A DNA stretch of 64,000 nucleotides. Source: Trichobilharzia regenti (taxonomy: Eukaryota > Platyhelminthes > Trematoda > Strigeidida > Schistosomatidae). This document shows positions 42,001-54,500 of the stretch, piece after piece; position 1 is the first letter of the stretch; every line of letters starts with the position of its first letter. Position numbers and translations under genes: made by a program. Location: positions 81,912,319-81,976,318 of the forward strand of contig OX235264.1 in assembly GCA_944472135.2 (NCBI GenBank), given 5' to 3'. The notes below the pieces were generated by a model that was given only the letters and a program-made list of their open reading frames with translations, did no database searches and was not told where the DNA came from.

Positions 42001-44890
42001 TTAAGGAGATAGGCCATTTGGGTGCAGTCCTTGTATCGCTGCATGGTTGTCCAGCCTTCGCTTAAAGGCGTCCAAAGACGGTGCCATAGCTACATCTGCC
42101 GGCAAGGAATTCCAGGGACGACAAACCCGCAGTGAAAAGAAGTGGGAGCGCACCCGGGTCCTTGCCCTCTGGTGAGCTATCCTTCTGGGATTTCCACGTG
42201 GAAGCCTATACCTACTCAATGGCAGAACACCTTTGTTTGGGTGATTCTGGTCATTTGTTATTTTGTAGGCAGTAATCAAATCCCCCCTAAGCCGACGGTA
42301 ACTAAGTGTGAACAGGCCTAATTTCTTCAGCCTTTCATCATATGGTTTGTTTCGGAGACCAACCACTCCTTTTGTTGCCCGTCGTTGGACTCTTTCCAAG
42401 AGGTTGGCATCTCTTCTCAGCATTGGGGGTGCAATAATATTACGCACCTCAAGGTGTGGCCTGACGTATGTTTTGTACAACATTAGAAAGAGCTCAGGAT
42501 TGAGTGCACCTAACTGTCTATGCGTAAAGTGTATGACCGCATATGCCCTCGCTACATCCCCTGTGTAATTTACGCTTGTGTCCATTTTTTCCGTTAGAAC
42601 TAGACCTAAGTCGCGTTCCGACGTTGTGCAGGACAAGCTTTCATAGCACAGGGTGTAACTTGCATTCTGCAGTCTACAGGTGCGCAACTTCACTACTTTG
42701 CACTTTTTCAAGTTGAAAGTCATGCCACTGGCCACCGCCCAGTCTTCCAGAAGGTTTAGGTCTTCCTGTAGCCTATCTGAGTCCTCTGGACACTTTATCG
42801 CCCTCCATATTTTTACGTCGTCAGCGTACAGGAGAGTCGGGCAGCTCAGACGGCGTGGTAGATCATTGATGAAAATCAAAAACATCAGTGGTCATAGGAT
42901 AGAACCCTGCGACACTCCTGATGACGATCTGTGCCAAGATGATCGGACTCGGTTAACCTTGGTGCAAAATTGCCTGTCGGCTAGGTAGTCCTTCAACCAT
43001 GACAGAAGTGGCTCACCTATGCCTGCCTGGCTTATTTTATGTAGGAGAAGGTCATGGTGAACAATGTCAAATGCCTTCTCAAAGTCTAGGAAGACCACAT
43101 GGACTGGTACGTTCAAGTCCCAGCATGATGTCCAGTCGTCCCAAGCTGACAGTAGGTTAGTGACGCAGGATCTGCCTTTTCTGAAACCATGTTGCGCTTC
43201 ATGTAGTATGTTAGTCCTATCGAAATATTCCCTGATGTGGTCGTCAATAATACTTTCCAGTACTTTTGATACCACTGGGAGTAGAGCTACTGGTCTATAG
43301 CTAGCAGCGTTTTGCCTGTCCCCACCCTTGAAGATTGGAGAAAGGATGGCTCTTTTCCACTCCCTTGGCAGGGTCCCCAAATCCATTGAGTGTTGGAACA
43401 AGTCGCACAGGGGTCTACAGAGAGCCTAGGCGCACTGTTTCAGAACAGATGACCTGATGTCATCACAACCTGGGGACTTCCCAGGTATGAGTCTCTGTAG
43501 CTTCCTTAGTACTATTGCGGGGTTTATTTGGGGAGTAGTCGCTAGGTCTTCCTCCTCTGAAATAGTGGTGCCACCATTTTGGTCCGTAACTGTAATATCC
43601 ACATTGCTGTTTAGCTGTTTAGCGAAGGCTGAACTGAATGTTTCAGCCATCTCCAGACTAGTGAGATATTGACCGTTTGGGCCTACTAAGGCGCATGCCC
43701 CTTGGTTTGTCGGTTTTCTTTCCGACATGAATCGGTACAAGTTTTCAGGGTTTGATAGGAGTTTTTTAGCAAGGTTAACCTGGAATGACCTTCTGTCCCT
43801 CCTGACTCTTGCATTACACCGGTTCCTGAGTTCGAGGTATGCATCATGGTCGGTCTGACTCTTAGATACACGCCACGTAAACCAAGCCTTCCGCTTTGCT
43901 TGCAGAATACGTTGCGTGCCTCTCTTCAACCATGACGTCTTACTCTTGGGCTGTGTTGTGACTAAAGGGACGGTATCCGAGATTGCTGTATGGATAATCT
44001 TTTTTACCACTTCCCAGTGTTCATCCACAGATAGGTCGTCCCATGCTAAGGGTCAGTCTGCGTCGGACAAGAGCCTCCGCATTTCAGCATAGTCAGCCTT
44101 GCTGTAGCACAGACATGGTCGCGTAACATCCCATTGCAAACGCTCACGGAGGACAAGATCGAAACCTATGACTGCATGGTCACTGCTTCCCAGAGGAGTC
44201 ATGATCTGGACCTTTTCGACGAGTAGCTGGTCACTAGTTAGAATATAATCTAGTTTTGATGACTTTCCACTAGGGCCCCACCTAGTGTCGTCTCCAACAT
44301 TCTCAGTCAGTCCCGTGTTTCGAATAGTTTGCAGTAGGTTTCGGCCAAATTTTCCCTTGGCACACCCGGAGCCGAGGTTCAGTGATGGAGCATTGAAATC
44401 TCCAGCTATGGTGATTTGGTCGTAGCCCAAATCTCGTATTCCTGTGATAGTGCTGAGCAGTAGCTGATTGTGCTCTGCCCCACAGGTGGGAGATCGGTAG
44501 ATGCCACCCAGTAAGTGCTTGGTGTGGCCTACGGTGAAATGACACCATATGGAGTCTGGGAGTTCGATAAGTGGTGGGTCCGTTGCGCGCACACATTTAA
44601 GTTGCCTATCAAAGTATATAGCAACTCCCCCTCCTTCCTTATTATCCCTGTCTCTTCTGACCAGTACCATATCACCTATACTGATTTCATTGTCGGCGAT
44701 AGTGGGGTTTAGCCACGTTTCAGTAAGAATGATTATTTTCAGTTGAAGGTGTGCTTGGAGATTTCGGAGTTCACCTACTTTTCCTCTCAGCCCCCTCGCA
44801 TTGCTATATAGGCAACTGACAATGAGTCTAACAACCTCAGAGTGTTGTGGGGTAGTTGACGTGAAACCGTCTGCTGGTGGCGGACTTGAT
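42001..44890 (-). pseudogene. CR1 ORF2, copy 2, interrupted by stops
   Basis: Endonuclease and RT similar to copy 1 in one reading direction, but with at least three stops (near 44047, 43425 and 42891) dividing the frame into 44670-44053, 44028-43426, 43401-42892 and 42885-42001. The endonuclease has SRYGSPTCG-like IYRSPTCG, AGDFNAPS and SSDHAVIGFD; the RT has FLDFEKAFDIVHH, SGVSQGSIL (P replaced by S) and LLYADDVKIWR. Coding without ATG continues up to about 44890. Non-functional. Confidence 0.85.
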
Positions 44891-44897
44891 GTTGGAA

Positions 44898-46115
44898 CTA
44901 GTTGGCCGATTCCGATAGGGCCGGCCAGTTGTAGTTTTTTTCAATGGGTTTAGGCAGGACACTTGGGAGACACAGACTATTATTCTCAGAGCTGCATCGC
45001 TCTAGTGTCACCGAAGCTTGGGGTCGTATTAAAGCCTCAGTTTGCTGCCTCCTTATATTTCTGGGTCTGCTTTCACAGCATCGGATGTGTCCTCCAATTT
45101 TTCCCTTGGTCTCATACCACCGTTGAAGTGATATGGACAACTGCTCCGGGGAGTTGAATGTGACACACAGCAACTTTGGAGAGTTAATCAATGTTAGATG
45201 AGCGGGACGAGGTAGTCGGAAAATGGAGATGGCTCCAGAAGCGCCAGGGGCCATCTGAGATGACAGCCATCTCCATTGTTGTACGTCGTGCATGCGTTTT
45301 TCACAAGCAGTGCCGGTTTCCAGCTCCGGAACACCGTGTACCACCATAGAGGTGGAAGGCATCAGTTCCGGTGACTCCCTCGCCATATTTCTGACAGCCC
45401 ATGGTCTATCTTGCCGCGCTCTTATGTTAGAACTTCTGTCCAGGGCTAGTACCTGAGCCATTAACAGTACTTTTTCGGCCCCTTCGGCAGAGTCCAGTGT
45501 AACCCGTAATAGGGGTGGCTTACCCTGAGGCGTGTGGACACCCCTGTACAGTCTGCACAGTTTTGCTGAACTAATGTTCAGCCCTAGTTTGCCGCACAGG
45601 TTGGACCACTGTTCCTGATCAAACAGGGCCCGTTGTTCGAGCAAGCTATCCGTGCTCACAGGTACGCTAAAGAGGATGAGAGAGTTAGACCGACTACCCT
45701 CAGACTTAGGTTTTGCCTTCGGCTTCTTGCAGTCCTTTGCATCATTAGCAACATTAGGCTTCATCGGTACCTGGACAGCCTTTTTTGTGTTGCCAGGCTT
45801 GCTAGTGGATGCAAGTGGTGCCTTTGTAATTTTGCCTTCCCCTGATGTGGATGGAACCTTGCTAATCTTCACCTTGTGAGAATTGGCATTTCCAGTCAGT
45901 AGGGCTGGTGTGTCCTTCTTGTCTTTGACCAGTTTCGGCAGTGCGAGTTTAGCAGGGGGAGCTGCATGATACTGTGTTGGGGCACAGTGCTTCCAATATC
46001 CAATATCGTTTTTACGAGCTAGTATAAACCAATTTGATTTCTTTGTGCTCGCTTCTTGATTGTGAGGTATAGGTTCCTGATCTTCGGTAAACTTCTGCGT
46101 AGCTTGTCCCGCCAC
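44898..46115 (-). pseudogene. CR1 ORF1, copy 2, 5'-truncated (chimeric frame)
   Basis: From 45992 down the frame encodes the distal part of ORF1, including ALFDQEQWSNLCGKLGL, KLCRLYRGVHTPQGKPPLLR, MARESPELMPSTSMVVHGVP and HIRCCESRPRN. The PHD finger is missing. The first about 40 codons (46115-45993) are translated from the 3' untranslated region of copy 3, so the ATG is accidental and the open frame crosses an element junction. Confidence 0.85.
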
Positions 46116-46495
46116 CCGACTGTCGTAGCTTTGGTTGACTCCAAAGGGAGTAGTGCTGGGATTAATTATATGTGGTTTGTAGTATGAGGTATGTTAGGAC
46201 TGTTACTACTGTGATTGGAGTTGATCCTTTCGCCAGTTAGTCCTTCGGTATCGTCGACAAGAGAAAAGAGATAGTAATAATAATAATAATAGTAATAATA
46301 GATATAATTAGTGAAGTTATTCAGACTAAGAGACAGAAACGAAAATAGGAAACGTAACAACAGTCAGCTCATTAAGTTTGAAGAATAATACATATCGGTA
46401 ATAATAATAATTGTAATTATAATATTAATAAGTTGTCAGGAGAGTAAGACGGGAGAGAATGTAAAGAAGTAAAATGACGAGTTTAATTGTCTACC
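45993..46495 (-). mobile_element. CR1-clade LINE, copy 3, 3' UTR only
   Basis: From heptamers at 45993-46006 to about 46495 this is the CR1 3' untranslated region. It corresponds to 40526-40932 plus 41870-41985 of copy 2, without the repeat A insert. At 46495 it meets the RTE-3 fragment. Confidence 0.85.
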
Positions 46496-47586
46496 CTTGA
46501 ATGGTATATGCGCGGTGTGGACAACAGCATGAGTACGCATCAGTTTTTGCGGAGTAACTCGCCCTACTTTGGTAACTTGGTAAGGCAGCAGGCACCTTTC
46601 CTTCCTTCCAAATCGTTTGCAATAATGGCATGAGCACATCTGTCGTAGCCTGTAGTCCGAATTCAGTGCTTCGGCAGAACTCCGTCCGGCCATACTGCCT
46701 TACTGACTGGTCTTCAGTAGCTTTATCGCATTCAGGATCTCTCCTTTTATTAAAGAGTCGGTGTCCATTGGCAGGTGGCTCTATGCGAGCTGTTGGTGAT
46801 GGTATTTGTAGGAAAGTTGCAGGTGATGGTCGATTCAAGAGTTTTTTGAAGCGATCAGCCCACCGTTTTGTTTGTTTCTCCTCCTTGGCAATATGGTTCT
46901 CTTGAACATCTTTTATTGGTGTCATCATCCGGGCTGATCTCTTCCCAGATACGGATTAACCTAGTTGTCTGATACATTGTTCTGAGGTCTGTTTTATCTG
47001 CGACCTGAATGTTCTGCTCCGGTTGTCGTAGAACTGTGTTTTCTCTTTCCAAGCACTCTTCTTCACCTCTTTTTTTATTCAGTGCAGTGTACATTGAACT
47101 CAGCTTCTCTCTCTGTTTCCCATCTTCGCAATAAGTTACCTCTTTTACCATTCTCTCCTCCCCTCTTCTATAAGCTTCCAGTCAAGTGTTCGCTGAGAGC
47201 CAATCCTTGTCTGTCCTACTCTTTCGTTTTACGACGGCTGTGCAGGTTTCTTTGAGATTCACCTTCAAAAAGTTCTAGGTTTCCCACACGCAAGTTTCCG
47301 CAGTGGTATGAATTATTGTAATCGACCTTAATCTGATATAACAAGTGAAGGTATCACTTGTTGCTTTGTCATTCAGTTTCTGTATATTGAACTTGAATTG
47401 TGGCCTGTCTGCAGTTGATTTGAAAGAATTCAGCTTCACGTTTAAGGTCACTTGAACTCATTGATGGTATTAAACCACAACTGATGCTCTTCTCGAATTA
47501 CATCCAGTATGTTTCGTCCAAAATTATTGAGGTCGAGATAAAAATCATCTGATTTTGACGTCCGTCATACTAAATCCAAGTGCAAA
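46491..47586 (-). mobile_element. RTE-3 LINE fragment (endonuclease end to RT start)
   Basis: From 47586 downward, degraded frames begin inside the endonuclease (TWI.YDGRQNQ, matching the TW.SPDG.TENQ.D motif). Then come LSANTWKLIEE-like (47180-47210), the block 47151-46855 (GKQREKLSSMYTALNKK...TDLRTMYQTTRLI) and 46928-46491 (ETNTKRWADRFKKLLNRPSP...VLMPLLQTIWKEGKVP), which is the linker before the RT. Above 47586 the element is cut by a BEL LTR. No intact frame. Confidence 0.75.
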
Positions 47587-48558
47587 TGTCCAGCCCTTAC
47601 TACGCTGGACCTCACGCTGTCCCTCGAAGACTTTCAGAAACACTTTGTATTAACCAACGCGAAAACCAGAACACTGATTGGCGACTCAAGAATCCTTTAT
47701 TCTCACGCCAACATGTAACCAACAATAAGGTTATTACACACAAAGTCTAAGAACAAATGTTATCACAATAAATCACGATATTGCTTCTGATAGTTTATTT
47801 ATCTTCCGTGAACAGCGAACGATGAGACGATGACTGATGGATTGATGACTCCCGCGAAAAATATGGAGGAGTTGGGTTTGAGCAGACAACCATGAATTGA
47901 TCGTTCAATCTTCAACTCCATTGACACTCCCCGGGAAGAAAACGATCCATTCCCTTTTTTCCATCACGACCAATACACGTTGACTTGGATGCCAGTGCGA
48001 GAACCTAGGTCACGCGGACAGAGCTGAAATGGAAAACAAACAGAAAAGCCAACACACCACAAGCATACCCACAGCACAATCTCACTCATCGATGACGACC
48101 TAAGCCTTCCAGTTAAAGGCATCCTCTTGACATCTTGCAACACAATCGCCACTTGCTAGAATGACTCTTGCAGAACGCAACGTGACCATAGCAGCACCCC
48201 ATGATACTCTTCTCACATCCTCTTATCTATTCACTACCAATTACCACTGCAATCGCTTGTCACTCATTCTGCCTCAGTTCTAGTAACGGTGACATATGCA
48301 AGCCTCAGTCGTCTACACTCTCACTCCCCGGCGTGCGGGACCACAGCTAACAATCATCTCCGTGTGCATGTCATTCTCAGCACTAGGCTCCCCGGCGTAT
48401 ACGACCCATCTGCTGTCCTTAACATCAATCAATTCATTCACGGATGTGGAAGACTAGAAACAACTTCAGAAGTAAGCACGACGAAAATTTAACAAAATTA
48501 CGCAATAACAACAAGGTACGAAAACAACGAGTAAACACAATGAATCCAAAAGACACCA
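47587..48558 (-). mobile_element. BEL/Pao 3' end with LTR, minus strand
   Basis: From 48558 to 47927 the sequence is almost identical to the 3' untranslated region of the plus-strand BEL (56400-57043). Then an LTR runs 47926-47587 (TGTCAATGG to GGACA, 340 bp). Beyond the LTR lies RTE-3 sequence. Only the 3' part of the element remains. It is head to head with the plus-strand provirus, about 100 bp away. Confidence 0.82.
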
Positions 48559-48662
48559 ATTGATTACGTGTACAGTCCGCCATGCAGACACAAATGGCGC
48601 AAATGGAGAATTCTGGAATCGACCTCGGAACCATTTGATGCAGTAAAACAACCTAACATGAC

Positions 48663-49018
48663 TGTCAATGTAGTTGAAGATTGAACGATCAATTCATGGT
48701 TGTCTGCTCAAAACCAACTTCCCCAATTTTCGCGGAGGCATCAATCCATCAGTCATCGTCTCGTCAGTCGCTGTTCAGAAAGAAGATTAAAAAACCGTCA
48801 GAAGTAATATTGTGATTTATTATTGTAATATTTGTTCACAGACCTTAGTTATACATTATTTATATGTTGGTGTAACAATAAAGAATCCTCGAGTCAACAA
48901 CTGGTGTTTTGGTTATTTCTTCCGTTATTACTAAGCGTTTCTGAGAAACTTCAAGGAACAGCGTGAGCCCGGGCGTGGCAAGAGCTGGGCATTAACGGTT
49001 TACGAGACGTGGCTGACA
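48663..49018 (+). repeat. BEL 5' LTR (356 bp)
   Basis: It begins TGTCAATGTAG and ends GGCTGACA, preceded by ATGAC. AATAAAGAATCC near 48878-48889 is the likely poly(A) signal region. Confidence 0.85.
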
Positions 49019-49181
49019 GTTTCTGAGAGTGAAGTCAGTTTCTGACGGTAGAAATGATTCTGGCGGATTCAGACAGTTGGTGAATGTTTGGATAGTCACC
49101 GTTCATCTTTCCTGGTGCCGGTCAAGTCCTCTTTGAACAAGCAATATCTGGAACTGTTTTGGAGTTGGGTCAAGTTCAACC

Positions 49182-49695
49182 ATGCCCGGGTCAAAGAAGG
49201 GACAGAGTGTCTCGGATGCAAACAGGAAAGTAAGTCATGGTGACTTCTCTGTTAATTGTAACGACGTGTTTGCTGTTAAACATGACATGGTTGATGTTAC
49301 TGTTTCACCGTTCAGGGATAATAGGAACATCAAACTCCCTAAATTTGAACCACGGTGTTTCGATGGAAACCCGGCTGATTATTTACAATTTGTAAAGGAG
49401 TTTGAGATGATGCTGAGTAGTTTTTTATTAAGTGATGAATTGAAATTGATGTATTTGATGAGGTATTGCACTGGAGATGCTTCAAGAGCTATACAGTGCT
49501 GTAAGCTCATGCCCCTAATGAGGGATACGCTGAGGCTATGAGCATATTACGTCAAAGGTTTGGAAGACCTTCAATGATTGTAAGGAACGTATACGCAGCT
49601 GTCAAAGGTAACGGCAGTCAACTTCAAGATGACTCCCAGGCACTTACTGAGTTTTAAGATAATCATATGATTTATAAGAATACTTTGATTTCTAT
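49182..49695 (+). pseudogene. BEL gag, 5' part
   Basis: A frame from ATG 49182 carries KLPKFEPRCFDGNPADYLQF and LKLMYLMRYCTGDASRAIQ, typical of BEL/Pao gag. A frameshift lies near 49530-49541, and the next frame continues ...SILRQRFGRPSMIVRNVY-like sequence with a stop near 49655, to the insertion at 49696. The gag end and zinc knuckles are on the far side of the insert (from 51507). Confidence 0.82.
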
Positions 49696-49696
49696 G

Positions 49697-51506
49697 GAGC
49701 CTAGAAAAACATATTAACATGTCCACCCTAGCCCGCCTCAAAGATTTCAACTGCTGGTAGAATGGAGAGACAATGGCATTTCAATATTTAACTACAGAAA
49801 GTACACTAGTTCCCAGACTAACATAATAATACTTAGTAATTATTTAGGTTCAATACTTGAAATTAGATTGTCATTAAAATACTTAAAATGATAGAAATAC
49901 CTACGCGGCAAATGTTCTCTTGGTTTACCGCTCTTATTTCCCTTATAACACTCAGTTATTGAGCCTAATGTATTCTTTGATAATACGAATTATGGCACTG
50001 ACTATGCTCTTATTATACATAGATTGATTTACTTTACGGCTACCTGTAGTACTAACTACCCTTCTGTAGTATTGTTAACCAAATGCTGAAATTTTGTTGG
50101 TTCTGTGTTAATATCTTTTTATAATATATGTAGACAGGTTACTTTGCAATGTCAAATGTTTACTATATATAAGACTGTCATGATAATTTAGTACACTCAG
50201 TCCTGCCAACCGACCTTACCTTCAGTTCATACTACCTACATTGATCCCTAACTATATTGTTCTGCTGAATCTTGCTCCACTATTTACAAAACCTGTTCTT
50301 TTTATTCTTTAAGGTTTTTACTTCTTGTAAAGTAATCTGTTCATTAGGACGCATGCATACATATATAATGTTCATAAAGATGTACGCGGAGACCTATTGG
50401 AAGCACTCATTAAGAAAGCTAGGGAGATGGAATATGAGGAACGAACATGTCTCGTACCAAGCAATATATTTGCGGTAGCCATAATAATCATAGCCTCAGA
50501 GCCTAACATCAAAAATGGAGGGAGGGTGGTGTTAGCTGATCAGTAGATATGGTGGGGGTCACTAAGTTGAATCGCCTCATTCTGCAGGAACAGCAATATA
50601 CAATTTGAAGGCTCGAGATATTTCTGATTTTTATGAGGGCTTAAATCTTTATCTTGAAAAAGATAATAATGAACGCCTAGACAGATCATGCTTCTGCCTT
50701 TAAACATATACCATTCACTCAACCTATTGTTGAGATGCAACCATGTGGGCTCTGCACAGATTTATGGGGCATCTTATAAACTAACTAGCTGTCCATTGTC
50801 GGATCTTTAAATACCACTTCACAATGTCTTATCTCATTTATTTTCTAATAACGTCTTTACTTCACCCTCATTATATTCCATTAAACCTAACATTTTATAG
50901 CTTTTTATGAATTTGATTCGACTTATTCTATTCCTATTCTCTGTAGGGTACGGTTGCGCACCAAATGCACAAAAAGGCATAAAATAAAAAACCGGCATAA
51001 GGAAAAAATGCATTAAAACCAAAAGTGGACATCATGATAGTGCAAACTGTACAGGAAGCATTATACATTGCAAATGAACATTGTCAGCCTAGGGAGTTTC
51101 CTTTATTAATGCATTTATTAGTGATACTTGAACTTACCTATTTCATTACACTTTATTGATTCACCTTAGCACGTTTACTTTTCTAAAAACAGGTTTGAAT
51201 CCCTTGTAAACGTTGTACTTACCTCAATATTGGTTGGTTATCGTATGCCGACAACCACGGGATGAAAACGAAACGAAGTCGATTTTCCCGCTCAACTTGG
51301 AGGACAATTGTACAATTCAATAACTTTACAGCCTAGTTCAGACAATGAGTGTATTTATATATATATCAAATATTTAACTGTTGAAACATTATTAACTTGT
51401 AGACAATATGCGATTTGACATTATATCATACTTGATCGTGCCTGTAAAAATGGCATGCATTTTCATGTAAATTTATGTTTATATGAGAATATACATTATT
51501 ATTATG
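49697..51506 (+). mobile_element. Repeat A, longer copy, inserted in BEL gag
   Basis: The insert separates gag sequence ending TTTCTATG (49696) from gag resuming AATTGCATGAGTGACC (51507). The TATG/ATTATG match at the edges hints at a short target repeat. The 3' half (50583-51500) is also found at 40933-41868, while the 5' half (49697-50582) is seen only here. No ORF over 75 codons of any interest. The insert ends ATTATTATTATG. Probably a non-autonomous retroposon. Confidence 0.75.
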
Positions 51507-54500
51507 AATTGCATGAGTGACCTCAACTTGAGCTCAGTCCTAGAGGTAATTGCGAGACGCCTACCTACTCGGCTGCAAAGGAAGTGGGTAAAAATAAGCT
51601 CTGGTATAGAGGAGGAGGGTATCGAGCCAAGGTTTGATGATATTCTGAGACTGGTGAAGGACAGTGTCAACCAGGCTATGGGCAAATTCGCCAGCATTTC
51701 GCATTCTAAGGTAGAACCTAGGGAACCAGTGAATATAAGGAAGGCATTTGTGGTGAAGTCTCAAGACACAACGAGAAAGGATGAGTGTATTGTTTGCCAT
51801 AACATGCATCAATTGAGTGATTGTAATCGCTTTATCGCTATGTCACCCGTAGAAAGGTTAAAAATGGCAAAGCAGAGGAGGCTGTGTTTCAGTTGTTTAA
51901 AGATTGGGCATACAAAGTGGAATTGTAAGGCGACAAATAAAAGAAGTAGTGGTTTAACGGATTTGCACCCACTTCTGAGGACGGTGAACGAACCTGGGAA
52001 TTCGGTTAATTGCAATAGTATCTCTAGACCCCTTGATATCCCACAAGTTTTCTTAGGGGTATTACCAGTTAAGGTGAAAGGACCGAAATCTTCAGTTGAC
52101 ACTTATGCATTGTTGGATAATGGTTCAGACGTTACATTGATAGATGCTGAACTGGCTGGTTGCTTGGGTATTAAAGGCCCAAAGCAACCCTTGGTTGTAA
52201 ATACTTTCAATTCTGCGAAAACAGTAGTATGTGAACGAGTGTCATTTCAGTTAGAATCCTTGGCTACTGGGGAGACCGTGGAAGTGGATACTGCTTACAC
52301 TACCTCCAGTATGAAACTTGGCGAAGCTATAGTACCTAGTCGTGAAACGGTTGTCGGTAAGCCATACCTGTGTGACATACCTCTTCCAACATTGCAAGAT
52401 GGAAGAGTGAGAGTACTCATTGGATGTAGTGTGCCAGAAGCTCACAAGGTATTAGAAGAGAGATTCGGAGGTAGAGATGATCTGTTCGCGACGAAAACAC
52501 CACTGGGATGGACAGTTAGAGGACCTATACCCATAGTCCACATATCATCATTAGTTGCAAACGATGGGGACAAACTAGAAACTATGAATAAAAATATGTA
52601 TGACAAGGAGTTTTGTGACTGTGGTGTCCCAGGGAAAAGTCGTTCTGTAGAAGACTTAAAGGCAGTTAAAATAGCCGAGGAGTCTTGTAAATACGAAAAC
52701 GGGCGTTTCAGCGTTGGCCTACCATGGAGATTCAAAGATAGACAGTTGGTTTGTAATAGGAAAGTTGCTCTTAAGAGACTAATGGGTTTACAGAAGAAAT
52801 TTCTGTCAGATGCAGAACTCTGGTCCAAATATAAGGATGTCGTCGATAAACATATAATGAAGGGTTACGTTGAAAGACTAGTTGATCAGAGTGAGCCAGG
52901 GAAGTGGTATTTGCCCCATCATCCCGTCTTTAACCCGAGGAAGCCAGGTAAACTCCGTGTGGTGTTTGATTGTTCTGCGAAACATGAAGGAGTCTCTTTA
53001 AATGATAATCTGTATAGTGGCCCAGATTGCGTGAGCTCATTAGTGGGACTGCTATTGAGATTCAGAAAGTTTACAGTTGCTGTCGCGGCGGATATTGAGG
53101 AAATGTTCCTACAGGTGAAGGTGCCAGAGAGTGACAGAGATCACTTGAGGTTTTTGTGGTTTGATGACGGTCCTTGTGGTAAGGTGTCAGAATATAGGAT
53201 GACAGTGCATCCATTTGGTGCCACGTCCCCCCCGTTTTGTGCTAATTTTGCTCTACGAAAGGCAGTGTCCACATTTGGTTCTAATGATTTGCTGGACGTC
53301 ATAGATTGTTGCTTCTACGTGGATGATTGTTTAGCCTCCTTCGATGATGATAAGTCTGCAGTTAGATTTGCAACAAGCATCACTGAAGTGTTAGCTAAGG
53401 CCGGCTTTCGTCTAACTAAGTGGGTCTCGAACAGCCTAGACGTTTTGAAGCATATAGATCCAGAAGACAGAGCACCTACCGTACGAGATTTGCCTGTTGA
53501 TACTCTACCAGTTGAACGCACATTAGGTATGCGATGGGATGTGAACTCTGATACCTTTGGATTTAGTGTTGGTGATATTGATAAGCCAGTTACTCGGAGA
53601 GGCGTGCTCTCTGTGTTGTCGTCCGTGTTTGACCCACTTGGATTAGTAGCACCTTATCTACTTCCGGCTAGGAGGTTATTTCAAGAGACATGCAGGAAAG
53701 GGTTACAGTGGGATGAACCATTAAGTGAGAGGCAGAGAGAAGAGTGGAAGGGGTGGGTTAACAGTTTAAGAATGCTGAATCTACATTCCGTCTCACGTCC
53801 ACTTAAGCCGTCGAGAAATCATGATTTAATTGACTTCCATGTTTTTTCTGATGCCTCTGAGGTTGGATTTGGTGCAGCCGTATACATCAGAACCACCTTA
53901 AGGAATGATATAGATGTTAGCCTGGTGATGGGTAAATCTAGAGTTGCACCTCTAAAGACGGTTTCGATTCCGAGATTAGAACTTAATGCAGCCTTACTAG
54001 CTGCGCAGTTATTCACAACGGTGTGTAAAGAGTTGGATTACCCCAAGCATCCCGTAACGTTTTGGACTGATTCGATGTCTGTGATATATTATATACGCAA
54101 CGAGTCAGCAAGATATGCATGTTTTGTAGCTAACAGAGTATCTCAAATTCGTGAACTAACAACTGTTGAGCAGTGGAGGTACGTACCGTCTGGAAAAAAT
54201 CCAGCTGATCTAGCCTCGCGAGGAGTTATTGATATGAATGTGGTTGAAAATAAGTGGTGGAAAGGTCCAGAGTTCTTGCTAAGGGCTGATAGTATGTGGC
54301 CTCGTAGAGAAGATGAACCACCGATAAACGAGTGTGCCTTGGAGTTGAAGACAAGTGTCAGTTTAACATCTACTCAAGAAAGACATTCAGGTTTACATCC
54401 ACTTTTTAAATATTATCCTTCTTGGTACAAACTACTGAAAGCTGTTGCGTGGTTGACACGATATGTTACGTATTTAAAGGTCATGCATCTTGCGGGATAC

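Larger units (their letters stand above)
40526..45992 (-). mobile_element. CR1-clade LINE, copy 2 (5'-truncated, decayed)
   Basis: The 3' heptamers CCAATATCCAATAT at 40526-40539 directly follow the 5' end of copy 1. The 5' end is truncated inside ORF1 at 45992, where the heptamer tail of copy 3 begins. The 3' untranslated region is split by a 0.94-kb repeat (about 40933-41868). The 3' 400 bases are nearly identical to copy 3, and clearly diverged from copy 1. Confidence 0.85.

Noticed and set aside
40699..46360. Identical 64-codon frames at 40699-40893 and 46166-46360 (-)
   Set aside because: Chance frames in the CR1 3' untranslated region, with a poly-tyrosine stretch from (TTA)n.
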